A stretch of DNA of 64,000 bases, taken from a bacterium. GTDB lineage: Bacteria; Acidobacteriota; Thermoanaerobaculia; Multivoradales; J023. The DNA lies in NCBI GenBank assembly GCA_024226315.1, contig JAAELT010000460.1, positions 37,864 to 101,863 on the forward strand. The letters run 5' to 3'. The notes beneath the pieces are model-generated. The model was not told where the DNA came from, did not search any database, and saw only the letters and a list, made by a program, of their open reading frames with translations. Position 1 is the stretch's first letter. Every line of letters begins with the position of its first letter. The position numbers and the translations under genes were made by a program. This document shows, piece after piece, positions 34,599 to 43,555 of this stretch.

Positions 34599-36944
34599 TC
34601 AGAGGACCCAGGCGTATCCGATCTTGAGAAACAAGGCTCGGTTCTCCTGGGTCAGCTCGGTCTCGAGATCGCCGCGGTAGTTGTCGGAGTAGCCCAGGAA
34701 GAGCACGGTCCGGGGGTTGAGCTTGTAGGAGAACAGCAGCTGGGTGAAGAGCTCCTCGGTCCTGGCCTCGAAGTCCTCGGGCTCGTCGTACAGGGACAGA
34801 TCGCGGTCGATGTCGGTGTACTGGAAGATCGCCCGGATGAAGGTGCGCAGGTTGAGCTGGTAGAGGAACCGTGCCTGGGTGAGGTTGGCCTCGAACAGGG
34901 TGCCGCCCTCGACGTCGAGCTGGAACAGCTTGTGACTCAGGCGGGTGCGCAGGTGCTTGCCGACGTCGAGCCGGATGGTGGGCTCGAGGACGAGGCTCTC
35001 CCCAGGCCGGGTGTTGGCGAAGTCCACTCGGTCGCCGAAGCTCGTCCAGGCGCCCAGGAAGAGCTTGCCGGTGGGCTGGACCTCCCACCACAGGCCGACC
35101 GAGCTCTCGTCGAAGTCGACGCCGTCGAAGAAGCGGTCGCGGGTGAAAGCGAAGAGCTCGGCGAAGGATTGCTTCGGTCCACGGAAGTTGGCCCAGGTCT
35201 CGTAGGTGGACTCCAGCCGCTGCCCCGACTGGTCCTCGACCCGGTCGTAGTTGACCCCGGCGCGGACCTGCTTCCACCAATCGTCCTCCTCGCCCCACCA
35301 GGTGCGCTGGATGCCGCCGCGCGGATGCTTGAAGCCGACCCGCGGCATGAACCCCATGTCGGCCCGGAAACCGTCACCGATGTCGTCGTAGACGAACCAG
35401 CCCCGCCAGTCGCGGTCGGCGTGGACGAAGGTGAGGGTGAAGGCGTCGTCGTCGAAGGCGCCCGCCGGCTGGTCGAAATCGGCCACGATGCCGCCCGGGT
35501 ACTCGGTCTCGGAGCGCAGGTACTGGAACGTCAGCGAATCCGACTTGCCGAAGCGTATCTGCCCGTCGACGCCGGCCACGGTGTTGGAGTAGCCGTCGCC
35601 TTCGCGGCTGGTCACGAGCGCCCCGAGCGCCGAGTTGCCCTTCAGGTCACGCCGGTAGCGCAGCACCGCATCCGTGGTCTCGAAATCGAAGGAATCGCCG
35701 CCGGAGCCCTGGTTGCCGGGGAAGATCAGGTTGGTCAGCTCGTCCTCGGCGACGAACACGCCGAACGCATTGGCACCCTGCTTACCCGTGAGCCGCACGC
35801 CGAACGACGGATCGGCGACGTTGCGGGTGAAGACGGCATTGAGATTCGTGTCGAAGAAGTCGGCGTCCTCGAGGAAGAACGGCCGGCGCTCGGGGAAGAA
35901 GAGGGCGAACTGGGTGTTGACGTCGAGCTGGGCGACGTCGGCCTCGACCTGGCTGAAGTCGGGGTTGGCGGTGCCTGAGAGGCGCAGGTTGGGAGTGATT
36001 CCCCAGCCGACGGTGAGGCCGGCCTCGGTCTCCTCGTCGCCGCCTGAGAAGCCGCCCGAGGGAAAATCGTCCCGCTCCTCGCTGTAGCCACTGGTCAGCG
36101 TCGGGTTGATCTCGAGGTTGCGCCCGGGCGTGATGCCGGCGAACCCGTGCAGCTCGGAGAACTGGCAGACGTAGCAGTCGACGTCGCGGTCCAAGGGATT
36201 GATCGCCAGCCGGCGGCGCAAACCCCTGGGATACACACGCAGGGCGTCGATGCCCCAGGTCTGGGTGCCGCCCACCTTGGGGAATCGCAGCGACGAGAAC
36301 GGCACCGCCACCTCGACCACGAAGCCCGAGTCGGTGAGCCGACCGGCGGAACGCCAGATCGCGTCCCACGAGCTGTCCTCGTTCTCGTTGACGTCGTCCA
36401 TCGTCAGGTCCATCTGCACCCCGAGGGGATTGACGAAGAACTCGAACGCGCGCCGGCCGTCGTTGAAGGTGTCGAGAGCAACGCCCACGAAGTCGTCCGA
36501 GAAAGCATCGTCTCGGTCCGCCAGCCGGGCGCGGATCCTCGCCGGCTCGGGGTCTGAGGCCTCGAACGCGAAGTAGAAGCGGTCGCGGTCGTGGGTGATC
36601 AGGAGCACCGTCTCGACCGGTGCCGGGATGTTCTCGCCCGGGTCGGTCTCGTAGGCGAGGGAGATCGAGGCCGCCGTCGACCACGCCACTTCGTCGAGCC
36701 GGCCGTCGATCACGATCGGCGCGTCGGTGCTGGGCACCTGGTGGACCGGCCGCCCGTTCGACGCTTTGCCGGCGGCTTCCTCGGGCGTCGCTTCCCCGGG
36801 GCTGCCCGACCGTTCCTGGTCCGCCGCCAGCGGTAGGCCAGCCAACAGCATCGACAACCCGAGCAGGACCGGGAGCCAGCATCTGGCCGGGGCGCCGGAG
36901 AACATCCGACATTCGTGGTCCAAGTCATTCCCGATCCGGCGCAT
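34599..36944 (-). CDS. DUF5916/CBM9-like outer-membrane beta-barrel protein
   Basis: A 781-residue protein; ATG 36944 used, but ATG 36905 (MFSGAPARC) is a plausible alternative, since the signal sequence (LPVLLGLSMLLAGLPLA) follows it. The N-terminal domain (about 65-235) is a CBM9-like fold: APIVIDGRLDEVAW, FYFAFEASDPEP, DDFVGVALDTFNDGRRAFEFFVNPLG. The C-terminal 500 residues are amphipathic beta strands rich in aromatic residues (TPNLRLSGTANPDFSQVEADV, FFPERRPFFLEDADFFDT) and end in the barrel-like FLKIGYAWVL. In the family it is annotated as DUF5916, outer-membrane. Function is unknown; glycan binding is suggested by the CBM9 part only. Alone in its operon. Confidence 0.9.
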   Translation of the reverse strand: MRRIGNDLDHECRMFSGAPARCWLPVLLGLSMLLAGLPLAADQERSGSPGEATPEEAAGKASNGRPVHQVPSTDAPIVIDGRLDEVAWSTAASISLAYETDPGENIPAPVETVLLITHDRDRFYFAFEASDPEPARIRARLADRDDAFSDDFVGVALDTFNDGRRAFEFFVNPLGVQMDLTMDDVNENEDSSWDAIWRSAGRLTDSGFVVEVAVPFSSLRFPKVGGTQTWGIDALRVYPRGLRRRLAINPLDRDVDCYVCQFSELHGFAGITPGRNLEINPTLTSGYSEERDDFPSGGFSGGDEETEAGLTVGWGITPNLRLSGTANPDFSQVEADVAQLDVNTQFALFFPERRPFFLEDADFFDTNLNAVFTRNVADPSFGVRLTGKQGANAFGVFVAEDELTNLIFPGNQGSGGDSFDFETTDAVLRYRRDLKGNSALGALVTSREGDGYSNTVAGVDGQIRFGKSDSLTFQYLRSETEYPGGIVADFDQPAGAFDDDAFTLTFVHADRDWRGWFVYDDIGDGFRADMGFMPRVGFKHPRGGIQRTWWGEEDDWWKQVRAGVNYDRVEDQSGQRLESTYETWANFRGPKQSFAELFAFTRDRFFDGVDFDESSVGLWWEVQPTGKLFLGAWTSFGDRVDFANTRPGESLVLEPTIRLDVGKHLRTRLSHKLFQLDVEGGTLFEANLTQARFLYQLNLRTFIRAIFQYTDIDRDLSLYDEPEDFEARTEELFTQLLFSYKLNPRTVLFLGYSDNYRGDLETELTQENRALFLKIGYAWVL

Positions 36945-37159
36945 CGCGGGACTTTTCCTCCGCCCGGCAGGTTTGTAGGTCCGAGGCGTGTATGGTGCTC
37001 GAAGTTACGCCACGGCGGGGCCGCGGGTTGCCGAAGCGGCCGCTTTTCTTACCTGGCTTTTACAGCCGCTACATCCATGGGATTGACCGCGCTCGGCCGC
37101 CACAGCTTTGCCGAGCGCTCTTTGTCCACACAACACCGGACTCCCCCGCCGGGCGGGCC

Positions 37160-37900
37160 CTAACACTGGAAGACGTCGCTGACGGTAGCCGCGGAAAGGA
37201 CTTTTCTTAGCCACTTCTTGAGATCAGCGTCCGAGGCCCCCGCGATCACCCCATCGTGGCGCGGTTTCAGAGGTCCGAACTTCTCCTCGATCAGCTCGGT
37301 CAGCGCCAGCCTGCGACCGTCCAGAAGAGCTGCCCTCCGTCCTTGCTCGAGCCCCTCCGCATGCCCTTTCTCGTAGCCCTCGGCCATCCACTGCTTCGGC
37401 CATCTCGCCGCTCGTTCCGCCAACATGATCTTCGCCTCCTGAAGGTCCTGAAGCTCCGGGATCTCGATGCCAGGCAGCCGGGCTGGCAGCACCGCTCGAC
37501 GCAGCCAGGTGGCCATGTCCCGCCGCAGCTCTCGAAGCTCGGGATCGCCGAGGACTTCGAGCAGCGAATCGATGATCCGCCGGATCTCCGCGACGCCGCT
37601 GGAGCGCTCGAGCTGGAACACCCCGGCCACCGGATTGTCGAGCGGTTCCAGCTGCTCCCGTGGCAGATGCCCCTCGTCGATCACCAGGCATTCGAAGCGC
37701 GGCACATGGCGCTCCTGGCCCGGTAGCGATTCGACGAGGGCCGCCACCTGGAGCGGCGCCGCCCACTGACTCTCTCCATTGTAGAGCACAATCGGCACTA
37801 CCGGTGGCAGTTTGCGGGAACCGCATCGCGGACCATCCGGGCGTGTGAGAAGAGCCGACGGTAGCTGCCGTCGTGCGGGGTCTGCTTTGTCGTCATTCAC
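37160..37900 (-). pseudogene. Rpn/YhgA-type (transposase-like) protein lacking its N-terminus
   Basis: The 246 residues begin about where the middle of an Rpn-family recombination-promoting nuclease would be: LPPVVPIVLYNGESQWAAP matches the Rpn/YhgA signature, and the C-terminal third has the usual helical WLRRAVLP...EGYEKGHAEGLEQGRR stretch, typical of the family C-terminus. The PD-(D/E)XK catalytic part, normally in the first 100 or so residues, is missing, and the N-terminal 30 residues (PARRQLPSALLTRPDGPR) are unlike it. The gene is therefore truncated and probably inactive. It abuts an IS91-type fragment, so mobile-element activity likely removed the 5' end. Confidence 0.6.
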
Positions 37901-37957
37901 GTCCTCCGGTCGGAGCGCTGCTGGATTACGGCACTCCTACCCTCTATAGACGGAAAA

Positions 37958-38194
37958 CACGCTGCCGATCTCATGGCCAACCGCAATCGCGCCGAGAGGC
38001 TCGAACGCGCACGGGATCTTCTCCACGTTGAGGCGCCCGATGCGATCGACCAGGAGGAGAGCTGGGAGGAAAGATGCCTGCGTCTGACCGGCCGCGATCC
38101 GACGCTGTGCCCGGAATGCCACCAAGGCCGCATGATCCGTGTCGAGATGCTTCTGCCGGAGTCGATCTCGCTCGAGGGGATCGATTCCTCATGA
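37958..38194 (+). mobile_element. C-terminal remnant of an IS91-type transposase
   Basis: The 3' end of a transposase reading frame: HAADLMANRNRAERLERAR, then ESWEERCLRLTGRDPTLCP and CHQGRM. IS91-family transposases end in just this way (LANR.RA..L...R.LL, then W..R...LTG.DP..CP.C..G.M). The rest of the transposase (N-terminal zinc ribbon and rolling-circle Tyr domain) is absent, and the frame opens at a junction near 37940-37958. It is a fossil, next to a truncated Rpn gene. Confidence 0.75.
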
Positions 38195-38642
38195 CGAATC
38201 TTCGTGCTCGCCAAGACACTCCGAAGCTGCCAGCTCTTCAAGGCCGATCTCCGGTCTATGGGCGAGGTGCGTCTCCAGGCGTAGTCCGCACCTCCTTGCC
38301 CGAACTTTCTTCCACCAACAGCCTCACGGAAGGTCTTCGACTCCAGCCAGTTTCCGCTAGCAGCTCGCCAAGATCCGCCTCCAAAGACCTACGGAGCCTC
38401 CCCCCTCCGAGGCTCCCAAGCATGCAATTCCCATAGTGGACTCCGCCGCGGTTCACTTCAACGAGTTTCTATCGCAAGTGCTTGCCACCCACTCGATAGT
38501 GGGCAGCAGATTCGTTCTATCGCAAGACTCGCGATAGAACACTCTTCGTAATGGAGAGCTCTCCATTACCGGACTTGCGGAACTACCGCACTGGGCTCCT
38601 GCCTCGGGTGATGACGCGCAGGCGGCCCGTTTCGAAGGCTGT

Positions 38643-39130
38643 TTCGACTTCGTGTATTTGCCCGGGTTGCCGAACAGGCGCAGTTTCGACTTCGAGAACC
38701 TGCACGGGCTGGCAGGCAGGGGCTGGTTCGACTTCGAGAATCTCTCCCGATCGCGAAACGGGCTCCGTGACGACCCCCTGCATCTGCCCGGGCTGCCGAG
38801 CGGGCTCGATCTCGACTTCGTGGATCTGCCCGCCCTGCCGCGCGAGCCCTGTTCTGACTTCTCGGGCTTGCCCGCATTGCCGAACAAGCGGTGTCGCGTC
38901 GATTGGAGATGTCCAAACGGCTCCAACACCGGTGGCTGGAGCCAGTTGGACATGTCCAACTGGCTCTGACACCGGTGGCTACGCCGAATGGAGACGTCCA
39001 ACTGACTCCGACACCGGTGGCGGCACTGATTGAGGACGTCCAATCGCCGCCGACACCGGTGGCGGCGGCGATTCGGGACGTCCAACTGACTCTGACACCG
39101 GCGGCCACGGCAAGAGGGGGACGTCCAACT
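38643..39130. repeat. 42-bp tandem array (about 11 degenerate units)
   Basis: The stretch 38195-39142 has no recognisable gene but most of it is a 42-bp periodic array. Left half: TTCGACTTCG starts recur at 38643, 38685 and 38727, with further degenerate units at 38769, 38811 and 38853. Right half: CACCGGTGGC at 38927, 38970, 39012, 39054 and 39096 (one step of 43 bp) and GACGTCC at 38993, 39035 and 39077. Because 42 is a multiple of 3, several frames on both strands stay open; no frame has a convincing start. Consensus changes between halves, but spacing is continuous, so it is one diverged array. 38195-38642 itself holds nothing supportable. Confidence 0.7.
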
Positions 39131-39142
39131 GGCGGTGGCCCC

Positions 39143-39865
39143 CTACCTCACCCGTAACCAGAACTTCTTCCCCGCCCCCTCGAGCTCCACCCGGTCCCGC
39201 TCCACGGTGACCAGAATGTAACCGGCCACCTGCTGGCCAGGATTGACCAGCTCGCCGTTGATCTGGGCGAAGGGCCGGGTCTCGGACCAGACGATGAAGT
39301 CGAGCTTCACCCGCTCACCTCCCGCCGGGTTGGCCTCGACGGCGAAGACCTCCCCGGAGCCGGTCTCTCCACCGTCTGCTGGCGGCAAGGCCGCGGGGGT
39401 GCCGGCGCCCGGCGACTCCTCGACGGGCGACGCTTCTCGTTGCTCGGCGACGGCCGCGGGCTCCGGCCGCGGTTCGGCGGCGCGGGGTGGCGGCGGCGCG
39501 GCGGCAGGCGGTGGCGGTGCTGGGCTAGGCACATCCGCCGGCGCCTCGATTCTCCGCATCTCGGGTGCCGGAGTCGCGGGCGCGGGCGGCGTTACCGGCT
39601 CGGCGACGGCAGCCGCCGGCGGCGCGGGCTGGGACGGCTCCTGCCCGGGGCGCTCCTGCCCGGGCTGCCAGGCGATCCAGAAGGCGCCGGCGGCCACGGC
39701 GACCACGGTGAGGCCGAGCAGGAAGCCGATCACCGGCGCCAGCCAGCTGCGCCGGCGCGCCGGCACATAGACCGGCAGCGCCGCCGCCGGCACGCCTTTC
39801 TGGGCCGCGTCGCGGCGGGCGGCGTCGATGCGGGCGCGCTTGAGCGCCTCGTTGATCAGGCTCAA
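39143..39865 (-). CDS. gspB: Type II secretion assembly protein GspB-like
   Basis: A 240-residue protein. I use a TTG start at 39865 that overlaps the stop codon of the ATPase gene (TTGA): from there it reads SLINEALKRARIDAARRD, the exact start typical of GspB proteins, whereas the longer upstream ATG frame adds only Arg-rich, shadow-like sequence. One membrane helix follows (about residues 36-58, APVIGFLLGLTVVAVAAGAFWIAW), then a long Pro/Ala-rich linker (about 65-165), then a C-terminal domain with VKLDFIVWSETRPFAQINGE, a match to the T2SSB domain that binds peptidoglycan or secretin. It works with GspA in assembling the outer-membrane secretin. The other Gsp genes are not in this window. 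Confidence 0.8.
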   Translation of the reverse strand: MSLINEALKRARIDAARRDAAQKGVPAAALPVYVPARRRSWLAPVIGFLLGLTVVAVAAGAFWIAWQPGQERPGQEPSQPAPPAAAVAEPVTPPAPATPAPEMRRIEAPADVPSPAPPPPAAAPPPPRAAEPRPEPAAVAEQREASPVEESPGAGTPAALPPADGGETGSGEVFAVEANPAGGERVKLDFIVWSETRPFAQINGELVNPGQQVAGYILVTVERDRVELEGAGKKFWLRVR

Positions 39866-40674
39866 CGGATCTTGCCCTCCAGCTCGCGGATGGCGCGGCG
39901 AATGTGGTGGCCCTTGAGGCGATCGACGCCGTCGACGAAGCCGCACAGCAGCGCCTTGTCGCACACGGCGTTGACCAGCCGTGGCACGCCGCCCGAGTAG
40001 CGGTAGATGCGGCGCAGCGCCCAGCGGTCGAAGGTCGGGCGGCCGTTGCTACCCGCCATGCGCAGGCGATGGCCGATGTAGTGCTCCATCTCGTGGGTCG
40101 ACAGCGGCGTCAGGTGATAGCGCACGGTAATCCGCTGCCGGAGCTGGCGCAGGCGCTTGTCGTCGAGCAGGTCGCGTAGCTCGGGCTGGCCGATGAGCAC
40201 GATCTGCAGCAGCTTGCGCTGGTCGGTCTCGAGGTTCGACAGCAGGCGGACCTCCTCGAGCAAATCGATCCCCATGTCCTGCGCTTCGTCGATCACCAGC
40301 ACCACGTCTTTGCTGTGGGCCACCTGATCGAGCAGGAACCGGTTGAGGATCTCGAGGTTCGCGATCCGGTCGTCGCCCTCCGGCTCGAGCCCCAGCTCGG
40401 CCAGGACGGCGCGCAGGAGCTGCGAGCTGGTCATCCGCGGATTGAGGATCAGGGCGGTCTCGTAGTCATCGCCGACGGTCTCGAAGAACGCCCGGCACAG
40501 GGTGGTCTTGCCGGCCCCCACCTCGCCGGTGATCTGGATGAATCCCTTGCGCTGAGCCACGCCGAAGAGCAGATGATCGAACGCCTCGCGGTGCCGGTCC
40601 GAGAAGAACAGGAAGCGCGGATCGGGCGTGATGTTGAAGGGTGGCTCGCGAAAGCCGTAGAACTCTTCGTACAT
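39862..40674 (-). CDS. gspA: ExeA/GspA-type AAA ATPase
   Basis: A 270-residue protein; ATG 40674 (MYEEFYGFREPPFNITPDPR) is preferred over the longer frame because it gives the classic ExeA/GspA start and is preceded by AGGAG. Walker A is GEVGAGKTT, Walker B is VLVIDEAQD, and the C-terminal part has an extra helical region (RRIYRYSGGVPRLVNAVCD). In the family, GspA hydrolyses ATP to help place the secretin with GspB, which carries a peptidoglycan-binding part. Here the two are coupled by the TTGA overlap. No transmembrane segment is seen in the ATPase, unlike longer GspA homologues that carry a membrane/peptidoglycan-binding tail. Confidence 0.88.
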   Translation of the reverse strand: MYEEFYGFREPPFNITPDPRFLFFSDRHREAFDHLLFGVAQRKGFIQITGEVGAGKTTLCRAFFETVGDDYETALILNPRMTSSQLLRAVLAELGLEPEGDDRIANLEILNRFLLDQVAHSKDVVLVIDEAQDMGIDLLEEVRLLSNLETDQRKLLQIVLIGQPELRDLLDDKRLRQLRQRITVRYHLTPLSTHEMEHYIGHRLRMAGSNGRPTFDRWALRRIYRYSGGVPRLVNAVCDKALLCGFVDGVDRLKGHHIRRAIRELEGKIR

Positions 40675-40846
40675 GGCTCCTGCTGTTTCTACGGCCCGGA
40701 GGGGTCGGCCGTCAAGGCGCGCGGACAATCCGGACTATCCCTGCGGGTAGTGGCGGAGCCTGTCTCGCCGGGTGTCGGCGAATCGCCCGGCGCGGCGTAG
40801 GGTCTCAAGTTAGACACAGACTTGGACGGAGACCTGGGAGGCTGCC

Positions 40847-42103
40847 ATGTTCCGAAAAAAGGAAACCGACGTCATCGTGGCCGGGGCGGGTCCGGTCGGT
40901 CTTTTCACCGCCATGGCCCTGGCCGAGCGCGGCATCGGGGTCGAGATCCTCGACACCGAGTGGCGCACCGCCGGGCGCAGCTACGCCCTGGCGTTGCACG
41001 CGTCCGCGCTCGATCTGCTCGACGAGATGGGGCTCGCCGAGGAGCTGATCCCGGCCGGCCACCGGGTCGATACCGTGGCCTTCTACCGCGGCCGGGAACG
41101 GCTGGGGGAGCTGCGTCTCGGCGAGCTCGAGCGCAAGTACCCCTTCGTGCTGGTGCTGCCGCAGAACCGCCTCGAACATGCGCTGGAGGAAGGCCTGAAG
41201 CGGCGCAAGGTCAAGGTGCACTGGAACCACCGCCTGGCGCACATCAGGCCCGCGGGGGACCTGGTCGACACCCGGGTCGATCGCCTGGTCAGGGACTCCT
41301 CCGGCTACGCCCTGGCGGAGACCGGCTGGCTGGTGGACAGGAGCTTCGAGCATCACACCCAGATGGTGATCGGCGCCGACGGCCACCGCTCGCTGGTGCG
41401 CCAGCAGCTCGGCATCGACTTCGAGAAGGTCGGCGAGCCGACGCTGTTCGCGGTCTTCGAGTTCACCATCGCCGGCGAGGCGCAGCACGAGGTGCGGGTG
41501 GTGCTGGACGAGGACGCCACCTCGGTCCTGTGGCCGCTGCGCGACGGACGCTGCCGCTGGAGCTTCCAGCTGCCCGGCGCCGTGGAAGACGAGATTCCGC
41601 GCATCAAGAGCCGCTTCTCGGTACAGATCGGCTCACAGCCCTATCCGTTCGTGCGCGAGGAGAACCTGGAGCAGTTCATCAGCCAGCGCGCGCCCTGGTT
41701 CGCCGGCAAGGCGGAGAAGATCCGCTGGTCGCTGGCGGTGCAGTTCGAGAACCGCCTGGCGGCGCGATTCGGCCAGGGCCGCACCTGGCTGGTGGGAGAC
41801 GCGACCCACGTCACCGGGCCGGTCGGGGTGCAGAGCATGAACGTCGGCATGGCCGAGGCCCGCGAGCTGGCGGAGCTGGCGACCGACGTCGTGCAACAGC
41901 GCGCGGCGCCAGCGGCGCTCGAGGAGTACGGTGCCCGCTGGCGGGGTGAGTGGCGGGATCTGCTCGGGCTCGGGCGACGCCTGGAGGCGAGGGCGGAGGC
42001 GCCGGAGTGGACCCGGGCGGCGGTGGACGGATTGGTGCCGCTGGTGCCGGCGCACGGCAGGGATCTGGAGGCGCTTCTGGAGCAGGTCGGGTTGGGGTAC
42101 TAG
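40847..42103 (+). CDS. FAD-dependent monooxygenase (PHBH-fold)
   Basis: A 418-residue flavoprotein. GxGxxG (GAGPVG) lies at 13-18 for FAD binding; VIGADGHRSLVR gives the DG motif, and WLVGDATHVTGPVG is the GD motif of the flavin-binding C-terminal part. It matches aromatic hydroxylase/squalene-epoxidase-like oxidoreductases, which use NAD(P)H and oxygen. The substrate is not recognisable. It has no signal peptide, so it is cytosolic. A GC-rich repeat lies just after its stop codon, and the next gene (FUSC-like transporter) is on the same strand, so this enzyme may modify a compound that the FUSC protein exports, but that is speculation. Confidence 0.88.
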   Translation: MFRKKETDVIVAGAGPVGLFTAMALAERGIGVEILDTEWRTAGRSYALALHASALDLLDEMGLAEELIPAGHRVDTVAFYRGRERLGELRLGELERKYPFVLVLPQNRLEHALEEGLKRRKVKVHWNHRLAHIRPAGDLVDTRVDRLVRDSSGYALAETGWLVDRSFEHHTQMVIGADGHRSLVRQQLGIDFEKVGEPTLFAVFEFTIAGEAQHEVRVVLDEDATSVLWPLRDGRCRWSFQLPGAVEDEIPRIKSRFSVQIGSQPYPFVREENLEQFISQRAPWFAGKAEKIRWSLAVQFENRLAARFGQGRTWLVGDATHVTGPVGVQSMNVGMAEARELAELATDVVQQRAAPAALEEYGARWRGEWRDLLGLGRRLEARAEAPEWTRAAVDGLVPLVPAHGRDLEALLEQVGLGY

Positions 42104-42108
42104 TCTGA

Positions 42109-42160
42109 CCTCCCCCCCTTTGGGAAAGGGGGGAACGAGGGGGGATTCAAAGGGGGAGAG
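42109..42160. repeat. Dispersed GC-rich palindromic repeat, copy 2
   Basis: Begins 5 bp after the monooxygenase stop. The 5' half, CCCCCCCTTTGGGAAAGGGGGG, folds as a stem; the 3' half shares GGGGGGAACGAGGGGGGATT with the inverse copy at 20697-20750. It may end the upstream transcript. Confidence 0.6.
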
Positions 42161-42196
42161 CCAGAACAGACTGCGCCGGCTGGTACTCTCGGCGTC

Positions 42197-43120
42197 ATGG
42201 GTGTCGAATCGAGGGACGGCCACGTGGGGGCGGTGACGGTGCTCGGACCGCCGGTACCGCGCAATCCGTGGAGCAAGGCCACTCTGGCGGCCAAGGCGGC
42301 GGTGGCGTGCGCGCTGGCGCTGGGCATCGACGCGCTGACCGGCAATCCCGACCACGTCACATCGACGTTCGTCGCCGTGCTGTCGATCTCGCCGGTGGTG
42401 CTGATGGGGCTGCGGAGCTCTTCCGAGCAGGTGGTCGGTAGCCTGATCGGCGGCGTCTGCGGCACGGCCGTCGCGCTCGCCGGTCTGGGGATGGGGCTGG
42501 GCATCCCGCTGGCCGTCGGCGGCGCCGTCCTGCTGTGCTTCGCCGTCGGCTTCGGGCGCGGATATACCGTGGCCGCGTTCTCCGCCATGTTCGTACAGGC
42601 GGTGCCGCGCGGCGAGCCGCTGGAAACCTTGCAAGTGCGCCTTCTGGCGGTGGCCACCGCGGCGGTCGCCGCCTTCCTGGTCAACATCCTGGCCTCGGCC
42701 GTGGCCTACCGCAACATCTTCCGGCGGCGCCTGCGCTATGCCGAACGGGCGGTGTCGAAGCTGCTGGTGGCGGCCGCGGAGGAGGGGCCGCAGGCGGTGC
42801 GCCCCGGCTTCGCGCTGCTGGCCGAGCTCGAGGCGCAGCTCCGAATGGCGCGCGACGAGCTCCGCTTCCGGCGCTCGGAGCCCTCCGCTGCCTGGCTGGC
42901 AGGCGTCTCCTACCGGGCCGGCGTGCTGCGCCGCCTGCTGCACCTGGTGCTCGACCTCTCCTACCTGCTCGAGGAGGAGGGCCTGCCGCCGGACGCGGTG
43001 CAGAGCTGGCTGCGCTGGCTGGTGCGCCCGGGCAGCTCCGAGCCCGCGGTGCCGCCGGCGCTGCGCGAAACCACCCGGCGAATTCGCCGAATCGGGCAAA
43101 CGCTGAAGGTCCCCACCTAG
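42197..43120 (+). CDS. FUSC-like membrane transporter
   Basis: A 307-residue membrane protein. Four to five hydrophobic helices occupy about residues 27-170 (ATLAAKAAVACALALGIDAL, STFVAVLSISPVVLMGL, SLIGGVCGTAVALAGLGMG, PLAVGGAVLLCFAVGFG, LLAVATAAVAAFLVNILA), followed by a soluble helical half (about 180-307) with Arg/Leu-rich heptads. This is the layout of FUSC/aromatic-acid-exporter (ArAE) proteins, half-size versions of which are common. The family exports aromatic acids or other small hydrophobic compounds; the substrate here is unknown. It is the gene upstream of the Mla-type operon but 54 bp separate them. Confidence 0.75.
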   Translation: MGVESRDGHVGAVTVLGPPVPRNPWSKATLAAKAAVACALALGIDALTGNPDHVTSTFVAVLSISPVVLMGLRSSSEQVVGSLIGGVCGTAVALAGLGMGLGIPLAVGGAVLLCFAVGFGRGYTVAAFSAMFVQAVPRGEPLETLQVRLLAVATAAVAAFLVNILASAVAYRNIFRRRLRYAERAVSKLLVAAAEEGPQAVRPGFALLAELEAQLRMARDELRFRRSEPSAAWLAGVSYRAGVLRRLLHLVLDLSYLLEEEGLPPDAVQSWLRWLVRPGSSEPAVPPALRETTRRIRRIGQTLKVPT

Positions 43121-43174
43121 GGCGTCCGTGGTACCATTCACGGCACATCCCAGCCGCTCGCAGAGACCCAAGCC

Positions 43175-43555
43175 ATGAAGCACTCCCTCTGGTCCTCGAC
43201 CCGTACCCGCCGCAAGATCGAGCTGCAGACCGACGTCAGCGAGTGCGGCACGTTTCACCTCATGTCGGTCCACGGCCGACTGACCATCGACACCTCCCCC
43301 GACTTCGTTGACGAGATCCGCCGTGTCGTGCGCAAGGCCTCGCACCTGAAGGTGAACCTGGCGGACGTCGCCTACGTGGATTCTTCCGGCATCTCGGTCC
43401 TGATCCAGGGCCTCAAGCTGGCACAAGAGCGATCCGTCGACTACACGCTGCTCAATCCCAGCCCCAAGGTCCAGGCGGTGATCGAGCTGTCTCAACTGCA
43501 CAACTTCTTCAATATCGAGAGCTCCTCGGGCGGCGGCTGCGCCGAGCCGGAATGA
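43175..43555 (+). CDS. STAS-domain protein (MlaB-like or anti-sigma antagonist)
   Basis: A 126-residue protein made of one STAS domain: LMSVHGRLTIDTSPDFVDEI, then VNLADVAYVDSSGISVLIQG, where the phosphorylatable Ser lies in VDSSG. Its stop overlaps the permease start (ATGA, 43552-43555), so it is coupled to the MlaE gene and most likely is MlaB of the lipid transport complex. A STAS protein can also be an anti-sigma antagonist that a PP2C phosphatase such as the one at 9425 would act upon, but the operon position favours MlaB. The C-terminus (SSSGGGCAEPE) is flexible. Confidence 0.82.
   Translation: MKHSLWSSTRTRRKIELQTDVSECGTFHLMSVHGRLTIDTSPDFVDEIRRVVRKASHLKVNLADVAYVDSSGISVLIQGLKLAQERSVDYTLLNPSPKVQAVIELSQLHNFFNIESSSGGGCAEPE

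Noticed and set aside
38643..39130. CRISPR array
   Set aside because: Units are contiguous 42-bp degenerate repeats without unique spacers, and no cas gene is in the window.
38551..39157. Protein genes in the 42-bp array, including a Cys-rich plus-strand frame
   Set aside because: Several frames are open merely because the unit is a multiple of three; none has a ribosome-binding site or a family match.
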